Origin: Pseudarthrobacter chlorophenolicus
GTDB lineage: Bacteria > Actinomycetota > Actinomycetes > Actinomycetales > Micrococcaceae
Direction: 5' to 3'
Length of the DNA stretch: 64,000 bases
NCBI RefSeq assembly: GCF_000962805.1
Contig: NZ_JZTW01000002.1
Span: 186,001 to 250,000, forward strand
How positions within the stretch are numbered: position 1 is the stretch's first letter; each line of letters starts with the position of its first letter. Under the pieces are notes generated by a model. The model did no database searches, was not told the DNA's origin, and saw nothing but the letters and a program-made list of their open reading frames with translations. Both the position numbers and the translations under genes were made by a program. Shown here piece by piece: positions 15,076 through 24,038 of this stretch.

Positions 15076-16284
15076 GTGCCCCAGAACACCGACCACATCC
15101 GCGCCACCCACGCAGGCTCACTGCCGCGGACGCCGGAACTCATCGCTGCGAACGCCGCCAAGGAAGCTGACGGGTTCACGCCGGAATTCCTGGAACTCCT
15201 CGAGGCCTCCGTGGTTGACGTGGTCCAGCGCCAGAAAGACCTTGGCATCGATATTCCCAACGACGGCGAGTACGGCCACACCATGGCCAACTCTGTTGAC
15301 TACGGCGCGTGGTGGAACTACTCCTTCGCCCGGCTGGGTGGCCTGGAACCCACCAACGTGGATCGATGGGCGGACTCTTTGGTCCGGCGTTCGTCGCCAG
15401 GGAACGTCGTCCTCACGTCCTTCCCCGACCGGCGGGACCGCCAGCAGTTCAACGAGGCGTACAACGACCCGTCGTCGGGGATCCTGGCCCACCGGAAAAG
15501 CGTTGCCCAGCCCAAGATTGCCGGCCCCCTGACCTACACCGGGCAGGACTTGGTGGCCTCCGACGTCACCAACCTGAAAACTGGACTCGCTAAAGCAGGC
15601 CTCACGGAGGGGTTCGTAGCGTCGCTCTCCCCCGGCTCGTGTGCCCGGGTTGCCAACGAGTATTACAAGTCGGACGAGGAACTCGTCTACGCCTGTGCCG
15701 ACGCCATGCGGGAGGAATACAAGGCCATCATCGACGCCGGCCTGACCGTCCAGCTCGATGACCCGTCCCTTGCCGAAAGCTGGGACCAGATCAACCCCGA
15801 ACCGGCACTGGAGGACTACCTGAAGTTCATCCAGCTGCGCGTGGAGGCCACCAACTGGGCCCTGCGGGACCTCCCGCAGGATCAGATCCGGCTGCACGTG
15901 TGCTGGGGCTCCTGGCACGGCCCGCACACCACGGACATCCCCTTCGCAGACATCATCGGCTCCGTCCTGCAGGTCAACGCCGGCGCCTACTCCTTCGAGG
16001 CGGCAAACGTCCGCCACGAACATGAATGGCGGGTCTGGGAGGACACGAAGCTCCCTGAGGGCAAAGTGATCATTCCGGGTGTCGTCTCCCACGCCACCAA
16101 CGTGGTGGAGCACCCTGACCTGGTGGCGGACAGGATTGTGCGCTTCGCTGACGTGGTGGGCCGGGAAAACGTCATTGCCTCCACCGACTGCGGACTGGGC
16201 GGACGCGTCCACCCACAGATCGCCTACGCAAAGCTGGAGGCTCTGGGCGAGGGTGCCCGCCGGGCCACGAAGCGGCTCTGGTAG
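15076..16284 (+). CDS. MetE-like methyltransferase (cobalamin-independent, C-terminal domain only)
   Basis: 402 residues, half the length of full MetE (about 750), so the N-terminal domain is absent. GTG at 15076 is chosen because AAAGGAAC precedes it and upstream ATG 15059 falls inside riboswitch helix P1. The TIM-barrel UROD/MetE-like domain is complete: THAGSLPRTPEL at the start, and the zinc ligands of MetE are matched by His and Cys in LHVCWGSWHG, a Glu around FEAANVRHEHEW, and Cys in ASTDCGLGG. Short homologues such as Bacillus YxjG/YxjH are also S-box controlled and are thought to methylate homocysteine or process methylthio-compounds. Methyl donor unknown. Confidence 0.78.
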   Translation: MPQNTDHIRATHAGSLPRTPELIAANAAKEADGFTPEFLELLEASVVDVVQRQKDLGIDIPNDGEYGHTMANSVDYGAWWNYSFARLGGLEPTNVDRWADSLVRRSSPGNVVLTSFPDRRDRQQFNEAYNDPSSGILAHRKSVAQPKIAGPLTYTGQDLVASDVTNLKTGLAKAGLTEGFVASLSPGSCARVANEYYKSDEELVYACADAMREEYKAIIDAGLTVQLDDPSLAESWDQINPEPALEDYLKFIQLRVEATNWALRDLPQDQIRLHVCWGSWHGPHTTDIPFADIIGSVLQVNAGAYSFEAANVRHEHEWRVWEDTKLPEGKVIIPGVVSHATNVVEHPDLVADRIVRFADVVGRENVIASTDCGLGGRVHPQIAYAKLEALGEGARRATKRLW

Positions 16285-16310
16285 CCCGCGCCGCATAATC
16301 ACGGGAAGGA

Positions 16311-16362
16311 CGAAACTCCGGCTGTGCATCCGGTCACCGGAATACGCGCAGCCGGCGTTTCG
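16311..16362 (+). terminator. Hairpin terminator of the metE-like gene
   Basis: CGAAACTCCGGCTG (16311-16324) pairs with CAGCCGGCGTTTCG (16349-16362) with one mismatch, starting 27 nt past the stop codon. The T tract is weak (CGTTG). Confidence 0.55.
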
Positions 16363-16500
16363 TTGCCCGGGGCTTGCTAAGCTGGGGAAGGCCGGGTTGA
16401 CCGGCCCACCCCAACACACCGCCGATGTCGAGTTGCGCCTTCACGCGCCCTCCTCCGCAGGCGGAAGCACCGCCAATCCCCGCAGGAGACCCAGCACCAC

Positions 16501-17133
16501 ATGACCGCCCTTGCACCAGAATCCCTCCACGAACAGCTCCTGAACCGCCGCTACGAGCCCAACGTCGCCGCCGTCAACGAACTGTGCGATTCCCTGCAGG
16601 ACACCAGGCCGGGCACGGTGGTGCCTTACGTCGACCCTATGCACGACGTTGACGAGTGCCGCATCATCAGCCTGTTCTCCAACATCGGCGAGGCGGACAA
16701 CTCCGGTTTCATCACCGCCGGCGACCAGGACGCCGCCACCCGCATGCTCGGTATCCAGTGGAAGCTGGGGCTGCGTCCCGAGTACGTCATGCCGTGGAAC
16801 GTCCACCCCTGGCACGTCCCGGGCGAACCGAACGGCAAATTCACCCCGGACCAGATCCAGGCCGGCCTCAAGCCGCTGCTCAAATTCCTGGCCCTCGTCC
16901 CGCGCGCTTCCGTCATCGTGGCGCACGGAACCGAAGCCAACCGGCTGGCCAACGCGCTCCTGAAGACCGAGGTTCCGCTGCTGTGGCGCCGTGGCCTGAA
17001 GACCTACAAGGTGCGCTCCCTCAGCGGCCGCGCCTTCGCCGGTTCCCCGGCGCGCCAGGAGGAGTACCTCCAGGACATGCGCGTGGCCTACGCAGACGCC
17101 ATGGCCCGTACAGGACTGCAGAAGGCCAGCTAA
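16501..17133 (+). CDS. Uracil-DNA-glycosylase-like protein
   Basis: 210 residues, ATG at 16501. A single compact domain with VVPYVDPMHDVDECRIISLFSNIG, then DAATRMLGIQWKLGL, VMPWNVHPWHVPGE, and VPRASVIVAHGTEANRL. This pattern matches a conserved actinobacterial family usually annotated as uracil-DNA glycosylase: a polar segment followed by an ASN/proline-rich loop and a late hydrophobic strand with HG. The canonical GQDPYH motif is absent, so base-excision activity is uncertain. The gene follows the metE-like gene by 216 nt with a hairpin in between, so it is probably transcribed alone. Confidence 0.55.
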   Translation: MTALAPESLHEQLLNRRYEPNVAAVNELCDSLQDTRPGTVVPYVDPMHDVDECRIISLFSNIGEADNSGFITAGDQDAATRMLGIQWKLGLRPEYVMPWNVHPWHVPGEPNGKFTPDQIQAGLKPLLKFLALVPRASVIVAHGTEANRLANALLKTEVPLLWRRGLKTYKVRSLSGRAFAGSPARQEEYLQDMRVAYADAMARTGLQKAS

Positions 17134-17138
17134 CCGGC

Positions 17139-17178
17139 GGTTGAGCTTGTCGAAATACAGGTTTCGACAAGCTCAACC
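17139..17178. repeat. 17-bp perfect inverted repeat
   Basis: GGTTGAGCTTGTCGAAA (17139-17155) and its exact complement (17162-17178) flank a 6-nt loop, 5 nt after the glycosylase-like gene. From memory, TCGACAAGCTCAACC palindromes recur in actinobacterial genomes at gene ends. It may act as a bidirectional terminator or be a dispersed repeat unit. Only one copy is seen in this window. Confidence 0.7.
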
Positions 17179-17190
17179 ACCGAGGCAGTA

Positions 17191-17237
17191 CGACGGCGGG
17201 CGGTCATCTTTCCAAGGAAGGTGACCGCCCGCCGTCG
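17191..17237 (+). terminator. Strong 16-bp hairpin
   Basis: CGACGGCGGGCGGTCA (17191-17206) is complementary to TGACCGCCCGCCGTCG (17222-17237), with TTTCC/GGAA in the loop that can extend it. It lies between the plus-strand glycosylase-like gene and the convergent DUF3151 gene. Stem strength suggests a terminator though no T tract is present. Confidence 0.6.
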
Positions 17238-17300
17238 TCATATGAAGGGGCCTCCGCCTGGGCCCACGCTGCCGAGGGGCCCCACCGAGCTTGCGAGGTT

Positions 17301-17360
17301 GGGGAGGCAGTGGGGAGGGTTCCCTGGCTGAGCGCAGCGAAGCTAGGGAGGCGGTGGGGA
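17301..17360. repeat. Short imperfect direct repeat beside DUF3151
   Basis: GGGGAGGCAGTGGGGA (17301-17316) recurs as AGGGAGGCGGTGGGGA (17345-17360), and the segment between contains TGAGCGCAGCGAAGC, which reads like decaying repetitive DNA. The second copy abuts the DUF3151 stop codon. No function assigned. Confidence 0.4.
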
Positions 17361-17361
17361 C

Positions 17362-17784
17362 CTACTTGCCCTCGATGGCCGCCTTGGCCGCGGGGTCGGA
17401 ATCGTTGAGGAACTTTTCGATCCGCTCCGGTTCGTCGGCTTCACCGATAGCTGACGACGCCCGCCCCAGCGAGTAGAGCGCACGCAGGAACCCGCGGTTG
17501 GGCTCGTGCTCCCAGGGAATGGGACCGACGCCGCGCCAGCCGTTGCGGCGCAGCGAGTCCAGGCCGCGGTGATAGCCGACGCGGGCGTACGCGTAGGAAT
17601 CGATGGTGCGCCCCTCCGCCCAGGCCTCCTCGGCAAGGATGGCCCACAGCAGCGACGACGTGGGGTTCTTCGCCACCAGGTCGACCGCCTCCTGGCCGAG
17701 CGCCAGGTGCTGGTAGATCTCGGACTCTGCCGGCAGGAGCGTTGGCTCCGGCCCCATCAGGTTCTTGCGGAACTCATCCGACAT
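17362..17784 (-). CDS. DUF3151 domain protein
   Basis: 140 residues making up one DUF3151 domain, a helical family restricted to actinobacteria. Conserved parts include NLMGPEPTLLP, SSLLWAILAEEAW, AYAYARVGYHRGLD, and LRRNGWRGVGPIPW(E)HEPN. It has a TPR-like look but no known function. It begins right where the aldolase gene ends (17785), so the two form an operon, a pairing I recall in other actinobacteria. Confidence 0.82.
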   Translation of the reverse strand: MSDEFRKNLMGPEPTLLPAESEIYQHLALGQEAVDLVAKNPTSSLLWAILAEEAWAEGRTIDSYAYARVGYHRGLDSLRRNGWRGVGPIPWEHEPNRGFLRALYSLGRASSAIGEADEPERIEKFLNDSDPAAKAAIEGK

Positions 17785-18804
17785 TTAGAAGGTCTTTCCG
17801 GCTGAACCGAGCTGCTTGGTGGCTTCCACCACGCGGGCGGCGAGGCCGGCTTCGGCGGAGGCGCCCCAGACGCGGGGGTCGTAGGTCTTCTTGTTGCCCA
17901 CTTCGCCGTCCACCTTCAGGACGCCGTCGTAGTTGCGGAACATGTGGTCCGCTACCGGACGCGTGTACGCGTACTGGGTGTCCGTGTCTATGTTCATCTT
18001 GATGGTGCCGTAGGAAACGGCGTCCGCGATCTCCTGGTCCGAGGAGCCGGAGCCGCCGTGGAACACGAGGTCGAACGGGCTGTCCTTGCCGATCTTCGCA
18101 CCAACCTGGGCCTGGATGTCCTTGAGGATCTCCGGGCGGAGCTTGACGCCACCGGGCTTGTAGACACCGTGCACGTTACCGAAGGTCAGTGCGGTGATGT
18201 AGCGGCCGTTCTCGCCGGATCCCAAGGCTTCAATGGTGGCCAGGGCGTCCTCGACGGTGGTGTACAGCTTCTCGTTGATCTCGTTCTCAACGCCGTCTTC
18301 CTCGCCACCCACGGTGCCGATTTCAACCTCGAGGATCATCTTGGCGGCGGCCGTGCGGGCCAGCAGTTCGCGGGCGATGCGCAGGTTGTCCTGCAGGGTT
18401 TCGGCGGACCCATCCCACATGTGGGAGTTGAAGATCGGGTTGCGGCCGGCCTTGACCTCGGCCTCGGAGGCTGCGAGCAGGGGCAGGACGAAGCCGTCCA
18501 GCTTGTCCTTGGGGCAGTGGTCCGTGTGCAGGGCGATGTTGACGCCGTAGTTCTTGGCCACTTCACGGGCGAAGGCCGCGAAGCCCAGGGAACCGGCCAC
18601 CATGTCCTTGGTGGAGGCGCCGGACCAGTAGGCGGCACCGCCGGTGGAAACCTGCACGATGCCGTCGGACTCAGCCTCGGCGAAGCCGCGGAGGGCTGCG
18701 TTCAGCGTCTGCGAGGACGTGACGTTCACTGCCGGGAAAGCGAATCCGCCCGCCTTCGCACGGTCGATCATTTCGGAGTAGATCTCTGGGGTTGCAATGG
18801 GCAT
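17785..18804 (-). CDS. fbaA: Class II fructose-bisphosphate aldolase
   Basis: 339 residues; ATG at 18804 follows AGAGGAG. Zinc-dependent enzyme that splits fructose 1,6-bisphosphate into DHAP and glyceraldehyde 3-phosphate, in glycolysis and gluconeogenesis. Visible motifs: FPAVNVTSSQTL, HTDHCPKD with the zinc His and catalytic Asp, EVEIGTVGGEEDG with a Glu ligand, FGNVHGVYKPG with a His ligand, and the phosphate-binding VFHGGSGSS plus KMNIDTDTQ. Full length for the class IIA (yeast/E. coli) subgroup. Followed by the DUF3151 gene. Confidence 0.95.
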   Translation of the reverse strand: MPIATPEIYSEMIDRAKAGGFAFPAVNVTSSQTLNAALRGFAEAESDGIVQVSTGGAAYWSGASTKDMVAGSLGFAAFAREVAKNYGVNIALHTDHCPKDKLDGFVLPLLAASEAEVKAGRNPIFNSHMWDGSAETLQDNLRIARELLARTAAAKMILEVEIGTVGGEEDGVENEINEKLYTTVEDALATIEALGSGENGRYITALTFGNVHGVYKPGGVKLRPEILKDIQAQVGAKIGKDSPFDLVFHGGSGSSDQEIADAVSYGTIKMNIDTDTQYAYTRPVADHMFRNYDGVLKVDGEVGNKKTYDPRVWGASAEAGLAARVVEATKQLGSAGKTF

Positions 18805-18952
18805 GCTGACTCCTCTGCTGAGTTTCGTCTGTGGGTGGAAGACCCTCAAGTAGACCGCTTACGGCTAGGCACCATCCTAGCGATATCCGCCACACCGCCG
18901 AGTTTCTGGTCGGCAGTCGGTAACACTCCCTGGCGGGCCGGCGCAGTCAGCC

Positions 18953-19642
18953 CTAAACGTGCTGGTTGAAGACGTGCCGGCGGACCCACGCGTGCATGGC
19001 GATCGCGGCGGCGGAGGCGGCGTTGATGGAACGGGTGGAACCAAACTGTTCGATGGACAGCGTGGCTTCGGCTGCTTCATGGACCTCCGGCGTCAGGCCG
19101 GGCCCTTCCTGCCCGAACACGAGAACGCAGTCGCGGGGCAGCTCATACGTCTCCAGCGGGACGGAGTCCGGGAAGATGTCGATGCCGATGATCGCCAGAC
19201 CCTCTTCCTGCGCCCACTGGACGAAATCCTCCACTGTGGGGTGGTGGCGGACGTGCTGGTAGCGGTCGGTGACCATGGCTCCGCGGCGGTTCCACCGCCG
19301 TCGTCCGATGATGTGCACTTCCTTGGCGAGGAAGGCGTTGGCGGTGCGCACCACGGTGCCGATGTTGAGGTCGTGCTGCCAGTTTTCGATGGCCACGTGG
19401 AAGTTGTGCCGCCGCGAATCCAGTTCCGCCACGATCGCCTCGTGCTTCCAGTACCGGTATTTGTCCAGCACGTTGCGCCGGTCACCGTCCGCCAGAAGGT
19501 CAGGATCCCAATGGTCGCCTTCGGGCAACTCGCCTTCCCAGGGTCCGACGCCGACCTCCGCCCTGGGTGCGCCGGCTTCCGTTGCTTCGGCTTCTTCTGG
19601 CGGCTGGTGCGGCGCGTCTGGCATCCCGGGCGTTTGGTTCAC
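18953..19642 (-). CDS. SpoU/TrmH-family RNA methyltransferase
   Basis: 229 residues, GTG start at 19642. After a roughly 60-residue extension the SPOUT domain shows motif 1 (NIGTVVRTANAF), motif 2 (CVLVFGQEGPGL) and motif 3 (STRSINAASAAAIAMH), which build the trefoil knot and bind S-adenosylmethionine. Such enzymes 2'-O-methylate tRNA or rRNA ribose; which RNA is methylated cannot be decided. It diverges from the HAD hydrolase gene with 74 nt between the starts. Confidence 0.88.
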   Translation of the reverse strand: MNQTPGMPDAPHQPPEEAEATEAGAPRAEVGVGPWEGELPEGDHWDPDLLADGDRRNVLDKYRYWKHEAIVAELDSRRHNFHVAIENWQHDLNIGTVVRTANAFLAKEVHIIGRRRWNRRGAMVTDRYQHVRHHPTVEDFVQWAQEEGLAIIGIDIFPDSVPLETYELPRDCVLVFGQEGPGLTPEVHEAAEATLSIEQFGSTRSINAASAAAIAMHAWVRRHVFNQHV

Positions 19643-19716
19643 CCCTCAACACTAGACTGGACCTTTGGGCAATCATCACGCCCTTTCATCTCAGGCGTCG
19701 ACATTCGGAGGCAGGC

Positions 19717-20547
19717 ATGGCAGAAGCGGACAAGGTCAAGGGCGCACCGGCGGCATACCGCAGCGGCCAGGACATTGAGTGCTGGCTGACGGACATGGAC
19801 GGTGTCCTGGTACACGAGAACCAGGCCGTGCCGGGCGCCGCTGAACTCATCCAGCGTTGGGTGGACACCTCCAAGCGCTTCCTGGTCCTGACCAATAACT
19901 CGATCTTCACGCCCCGCGACCTTGCGGCCCGGCTGCGCGCGTCCGGCCTGGAGATCCCGGAGGAGAACATCTGGACGTCGGCTTTGGCCACGGCCCAGTT
20001 CCTGAAGGACCAGGTGCGGGGTTCGGGGTCCGGCAACCGCGCGTACACCATCGGCGAAGCCGGGTTGACGACGGCGCTGCACGAGGCAGGCTTCATCCTC
20101 ACCGACCAGGATCCGGACTTCGTGGTGCTCGGTGAGACGCGCACCTACTCTTTCGAGGCGATCACCACGGCTATCCGCCTCATTCTCGCCGGTGCCCGCT
20201 TCATCGCCACCAACCCGGACGCCACGGGCCCGTCCAAGGACGGCCCCATGCCGGCCACCGGTGCCATAGCGGCGCTGATCACCAAAGCTACGGGGCGGGA
20301 ACCTTACATTGTTGGCAAGCCCAACCCGATGATGTTCCGCTCGGCCATGAACCAGATCGACGCCCACTCCGAAACCACGGCCATGATCGGCGACCGGATG
20401 GACACGGACATCATCGCCGGCATGGAAGCCGGGCTGCACACGGTCCTGGTGCTGACCGGGATCACACAGCGGGAAGAGATCGCCTCCTACCCCTTCCGGC
20501 CCAACCAGGTCCTGAACTCCGTAGCGGACCTGAAGAACCAGCTCTAG
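19717..20547 (+). CDS. HAD-IIA family phosphatase (NagD-like)
   Basis: 276 residues from ATG at 19717, after GGAGG. HAD motif I is shifted to DMDGVLVHE (LTDMDG), motif II is LTNNS, and the C-terminal motifs are VGKPNPMMF (Lys) and MIGDRMDTDI (two Asp). The type IIA cap lies between about residues 70 and 190. NagD-like enzymes dephosphorylate nucleotides, sugar phosphates or related metabolites; the substrate is unknown. The gene's last 4 nt overlap the convergent alpha/beta hydrolase gene. Confidence 0.88.
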   Translation: MAEADKVKGAPAAYRSGQDIECWLTDMDGVLVHENQAVPGAAELIQRWVDTSKRFLVLTNNSIFTPRDLAARLRASGLEIPEENIWTSALATAQFLKDQVRGSGSGNRAYTIGEAGLTTALHEAGFILTDQDPDFVVLGETRTYSFEAITTAIRLILAGARFIATNPDATGPSKDGPMPATGAIAALITKATGREPYIVGKPNPMMFRSAMNQIDAHSETTAMIGDRMDTDIIAGMEAGLHTVLVLTGITQREEIASYPFRPNQVLNSVADLKNQL

Positions 20548-21584
20548 AACACCGTTACCCGGGAGCCGCCGGCCGGCAATGGGAAATGCTCGTCCAGCAG
20601 TCCGTCCAGCAGCGGCCGGTAGATGTGCGGGTTCCACTGTGGGCTGGCGTGCGCGGGCGCGGCCCCGGTGGTCTGGAGTCCGGTGGACACCATGTTGTCC
20701 TTGAAAGCCACCGCCCACGCTTCCACCGCTGATTCGTAGCGCACGGTGCGGTCCTTGGGATTACCCAGGTAGGCCATCTTCGCGGTCCCGATCTTCCCTG
20801 CAAACCGGGTGCCGTCGAAGTGGTAGATGTAGGCGGATTCCGTTTGGATCAGCACGCTTGACGGCGCGATGGGCGAGAGCTGTTCCAGGGTCTGGTCAAG
20901 GATCTGGCGCCAGCTGCGCTCGTCCTTGTGGATGACCCGCTCACCCAGCTCGTAGCCGCCGCGGAGGGTGGACGGGAACCGGAAGCCGCGCTCGTAAAGG
21001 AACACCACGCCATCGAACCAGCTCTGGTCCAGGACGTCGTGCTTGCTGTACGGGCTGGAGTCCAGCACTACGAACTGGACCTGCACGCCGTGGATTTCCA
21101 AGAGCCTGGCTGCCACCTGGGTAGCCACCATTCCGCCGAAACTGTGCCCATAGAAGAACAGTTTTTCGATTTTCTGCTCACGGACGTACTCGATGACGGC
21201 GATCACGATGTCGTCGATGTCCAGCCCCTGGTTTGAATACCCAACGGCGGCGAGCCGGGCCCGCTTGTTCAGCGCACCACGGAGGGAGTTCAGGATCCAC
21301 TGGGCCTCCTCCCAGCTGGTCTTGTACCCCGGGAACAGGAACCAGCTGGCGTCCGGATAGTAGGCGTCGGCGAAGTCGTCCGGAACGGGCAGGATCTTGT
21401 CCGTCCGGCGCTGCGACTGCACCTCGCGGGTCAGCAGCATGTCCGCTGCAAGTACCCCTGAAGCACCAGTGGCGGTGAAGAAGCTGCGGCGGGAAAAGCG
21501 CTTGAGGGCAGCAGCTTGTGACAGCAGCCGGGCTGCGGTTGCCCCGCCCCGGCCCTGCGGATCAACCTTCCCCTCATACGGCAC
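20544..21584 (-). CDS. Membrane-exported alpha/beta hydrolase
   Basis: 346 residues, GTG start. A twin-arginine-like stretch near residue 31 (RRSFFTATGASGVLAAD) suggests export or N-terminal anchoring. The hydrolase core has the nucleophile elbow YGHSFGGM (Ser), a preceding LFPGYKT oxyanion region, and a possible Asp in VVLDSSPYSKHD. The catalytic His is not obvious near the C-terminus. It resembles thioesterase/lipase-like alpha/beta hydrolases; no substrate can be proposed. Confidence 0.65.
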   Translation of the reverse strand: MPYEGKVDPQGRGGATAARLLSQAAALKRFSRRSFFTATGASGVLAADMLLTREVQSQRRTDKILPVPDDFADAYYPDASWFLFPGYKTSWEEAQWILNSLRGALNKRARLAAVGYSNQGLDIDDIVIAVIEYVREQKIEKLFFYGHSFGGMVATQVAARLLEIHGVQVQFVVLDSSPYSKHDVLDQSWFDGVVFLYERGFRFPSTLRGGYELGERVIHKDERSWRQILDQTLEQLSPIAPSSVLIQTESAYIYHFDGTRFAGKIGTAKMAYLGNPKDRTVRYESAVEAWAVAFKDNMVSTGLQTTGAAPAHASPQWNPHIYRPLLDGLLDEHFPLPAGGSRVTVF

Positions 21585-21668
21585 GCCTCTACCGTAGGCA
21601 CAACTGAAGAGTCCGCCGCAAGGAGCCTTGGATAACCATTCGGTGACTGCCCAGGGCTGGGCGGTCCG

Positions 21669-22310
21669 TCAGCTGGCGGCCTGGCCCTCCGCTGCCGGGA
21701 ATGGCTCTTCCGGGTCCTGTTGGCGGCGGCCAAGCTCGCGTCCGATGTCCTTGTAGCGCCCCAGGAGGTCGGAGCCGGGGAAGGCCCCGGGGTGGTCCAG
21801 CAGCGCAAAAAGGGTGTCGCTGGCGGCGAGGAGTTCCTGTTCGGAGTATTCCACCAGCTGCCGCCCGAACAGTTCCTCCAGAGCGGCATCCGGCGCTACC
21901 TGATGCCCCTCGCCGAAGGGCCTGCCGTGGTTCGGGAAGCTGGCGTCGTCGTCGACGATATGCAGTTGCTGCAGCTCCTGGACAGGCTCGGCACCGGCCA
22001 TGGGTGCGCCCGGGAACCTGTCGTGCGAACCCGTGAGGTGGAGCGAAACACCCGAGCCATAGATGCCCGGCAGGGTGTTGGCGTCCATGGTGTTGAGGTC
22101 GCTGCGAAGGCCGGCCAACGCACTGGATTCCACCAGTGCAGCCTGCGAAAGGTCGACGCGGATGTGGGCACGGATGCCCATGCGCCGGACACGTCGGATG
22201 ATGTGGACAAGGTCCGGCCGGGAATCGTGGGTGAGGCTGCCGCGGACGTCAATCCTGACTATGTCAGTGGGGACGTCGAGGTTAACGAGCGCATTAAGAG
22301 AGCGGTCCAT
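21669..22310 (-). CDS. STAS-like domain protein
   Basis: 213 residues; ATG at 22310 follows TTGGAGT. The first 95 residues look like a STAS domain: VRIDVRGSLTHDSRPDLVHII, then IRAHIRVDLSQAALVESSALAGLRSDL, where STAS proteins place their phosphorylatable Ser region. The C-terminal half (about 110-213) is charged and helical without recognised domains. It is downstream of the GAF-ANTAR gene on the same strand (131 nt apart). STAS proteins often act in partner-switching signalling; this is inference, and no anti-sigma partner is nearby. Confidence 0.5.
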   Translation of the reverse strand: MDRSLNALVNLDVPTDIVRIDVRGSLTHDSRPDLVHIIRRVRRMGIRAHIRVDLSQAALVESSALAGLRSDLNTMDANTLPGIYGSGVSLHLTGSHDRFPGAPMAGAEPVQELQQLHIVDDDASFPNHGRPFGEGHQVAPDAALEELFGRQLVEYSEQELLAASDTLFALLDHPGAFPGSDLLGRYKDIGRELGRRQQDPEEPFPAAEGQAAS

Positions 22311-22441
22311 AGGTACTCCAAAAGAGGTTCTATGGCCGACGGCTCAACCACGGTCAGCGTATCCCCGATGGGGTGCAGGCACAACCCGCGCTCCGGCGCC
22401 TCAGTGAGTGCGCGCTCAGGCCGCCCGCACGGGCAGCTTGC

Positions 22442-23209
22442 CTAGGCTGATTGCTCAGGCTTGCGGATGCCGGGTTCCTGGTAGAACGTACGGGTGCCCG
22501 AACCGCCCACGGAATCGACCAACGACTTGGCAATGTCCCGCAGCTTTGTATTGCTGTTGCTGGAAGCCTCGGTGAGGATCCTGATGGCTGCTTCCTGGCT
22601 GCACCGGTTTTGCGCCATCACAATTCCTATGGCGATGTCGATAGTAGTGCGCGATTCGAGGGTTGCCCGGAGGTTCGCGGCGCTGTCGGTGTGGAGGGAG
22701 AAGCGCACGGCCAGACGCAGGGCCTGCGAAATCTCCCTCGTGTAGCCGCGGGCCTTCGCTGTGGCCCGCTCGTCAAACTTGTGCGGGACATCCGAGTACA
22801 GGTTGAGCGCGGCCTTCGCATCGCCCTGCAGGTTAAAAGGCAGCGACAACACCGAACGCAGGCCGTAGGAAGCTACGGCGGATGCGTACTCAGGTCCCCA
22901 CCGTTCCTCCTCGAACAGGTCCGGGACGTGGATCTCACGTTCCTCCTGGGCGGCGGTCAGGCAGGGTCCCTGGGACAGCGAATACTGGATTTCATCCACT
23001 TCGCGGGCGGAGTCGCTGCTCCAGCCGATGGTGGCGGCCTTCCTGTCACGAAGCAGCGTGATGCCGCACAGGGCATCATCGCCCAGCCCGGCCACCTGGT
23101 GGGCCGAGAAACGAGCGAGCTCATTGAGGAACTCTTCAAAGTCTGAGCTGTCCAGGATCAGGTCCTGAACAGTCTCAGTGGCACTCAAAGGCTGGTCGGC
23201 GGTGGGCAT
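22442..23209 (-). CDS. GAF and ANTAR domain RNA-binding antiterminator
   Basis: 255 residues from ATG at 23209 after GGAGA. A GAF domain covers about residues 15-160 (GITLLRDRKAATIGWSS, QGPCLTAAQEER, GLRSVLSLPFNL). The ANTAR domain occupies about 165-225: LESRTTIDIAIGIVMAQNRCS, EAAIRILTEASSNSNTKLRDI. Such proteins bind paired hexaloop hairpins in nascent RNA to prevent termination, with the GAF domain sensing a signal; many actinobacteria carry several. No ANTAR target hairpins were seen in this window. Sits upstream of the STAS-like gene. Confidence 0.82.
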   Translation of the reverse strand: MPTADQPLSATETVQDLILDSSDFEEFLNELARFSAHQVAGLGDDALCGITLLRDRKAATIGWSSDSAREVDEIQYSLSQGPCLTAAQEEREIHVPDLFEEERWGPEYASAVASYGLRSVLSLPFNLQGDAKAALNLYSDVPHKFDERATAKARGYTREISQALRLAVRFSLHTDSAANLRATLESRTTIDIAIGIVMAQNRCSQEAAIRILTEASSNSNTKLRDIAKSLVDSVGGSGTRTFYQEPGIRKPEQSA

Positions 23210-23379
23210 GGGCACGTTCTCCAAGGGGCTAAATGGGACTAACGAAAATATTAGGTCAGCAGTCAGTCCGGGCCAAGTGCGCTAGCCAAGTCATTTTGCG
23301 CCGCTCCTCCCCCACCCGGCCACCCGGCCGGGCTGCCGGCCCGGGGCCAGCAATTGCTGCCCGGGCCAGCGGTTGGGAC

Positions 23380-23964
23380 CTAGTCCAGCCCCAGTTCGTC
23401 CTTGCCGAATGCGAAGAGGTAAGGCACGCCGGTTTCGGCTTCAATCTTTTCCTTGGCGCCCGTATCGCGGTCCACGATCACAGCCACGGCCACAACGTTG
23501 CCGCCGGCCTTGCGGACACCCTCGACAGCCGTGAGTGCGGATCCGCCAGTGGTGGACGTGTCCTCAAGGACCAACACGTTCCGGCCCTCGACCGAGGGGC
23601 CTTCCACCTGGCGCCCCATGCCGTAAGACTTCTGGGCCTTGCGGACCACAAACGCGTCCACGGTGCGGCCGGCGTCCACCGCAGCGTGCATGACGGCGGT
23701 GCCCACGGGGTCGGCCCCCATGGTCAGGCCACCTGCGCACTCAAAGCTGATGCCGGCGTCGTCCGCCATCTTCAGCATGACCTGGCCCACCAGCTTGGAC
23801 GCCTCGTGGTGGAGGGTGATGCGGCGAAGGTCGATGTAGTAATCCGCCTCCGCGCCGCTGGACAGGGTGACCTTGCCGCGGACCACGGCAAGTTCCTTGA
23901 TGAGTTCGAGCAGTCGGGCGCGGGCGGCTGCAGAGTCCACTGCAGTCTCACTGGGGGAAGTCAT
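23380..23964 (-). CDS. pyrE: Orotate phosphoribosyltransferase
   Basis: 194 residues, full length. Converts orotate and PRPP to OMP in pyrimidine synthesis. The type I PRTase fold is clear: SGAEADYYIDLRRITL near the start, VRKAQKSYGMGRQVEG as the flexible loop, and the PRPP loop VLVLEDTSTTGGS with its two acidic residues. It is encoded apart from other pyr genes and diverges from nadE, 74 nt apart. Confidence 0.93.
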   Translation of the reverse strand: MTSPSETAVDSAAARARLLELIKELAVVRGKVTLSSGAEADYYIDLRRITLHHEASKLVGQVMLKMADDAGISFECAGGLTMGADPVGTAVMHAAVDAGRTVDAFVVRKAQKSYGMGRQVEGPSVEGRNVLVLEDTSTTGGSALTAVEGVRKAGGNVVAVAVIVDRDTGAKEKIEAETGVPYLFAFGKDELGLD

Positions 23965-24038
23965 GGGTTCCAGTTTAGTGGGGCCGGGCCGGTGCGGTTG
24001 CTTGAGCAGGGTTGCCGCCGCTGGCTAGTGTTGACCAC

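Noticed and set aside
14831..15532. 233-residue plus-strand frame through the riboswitch
   Set aside because: Wrong frame relative to the metE-like gene; sequence is Pro/Arg/Thr shadow composition.
15118..16419. 433-residue minus-strand frame antisense to the metE-like gene
   Set aside because: Exact shadow of the real gene with no domain or start signal.
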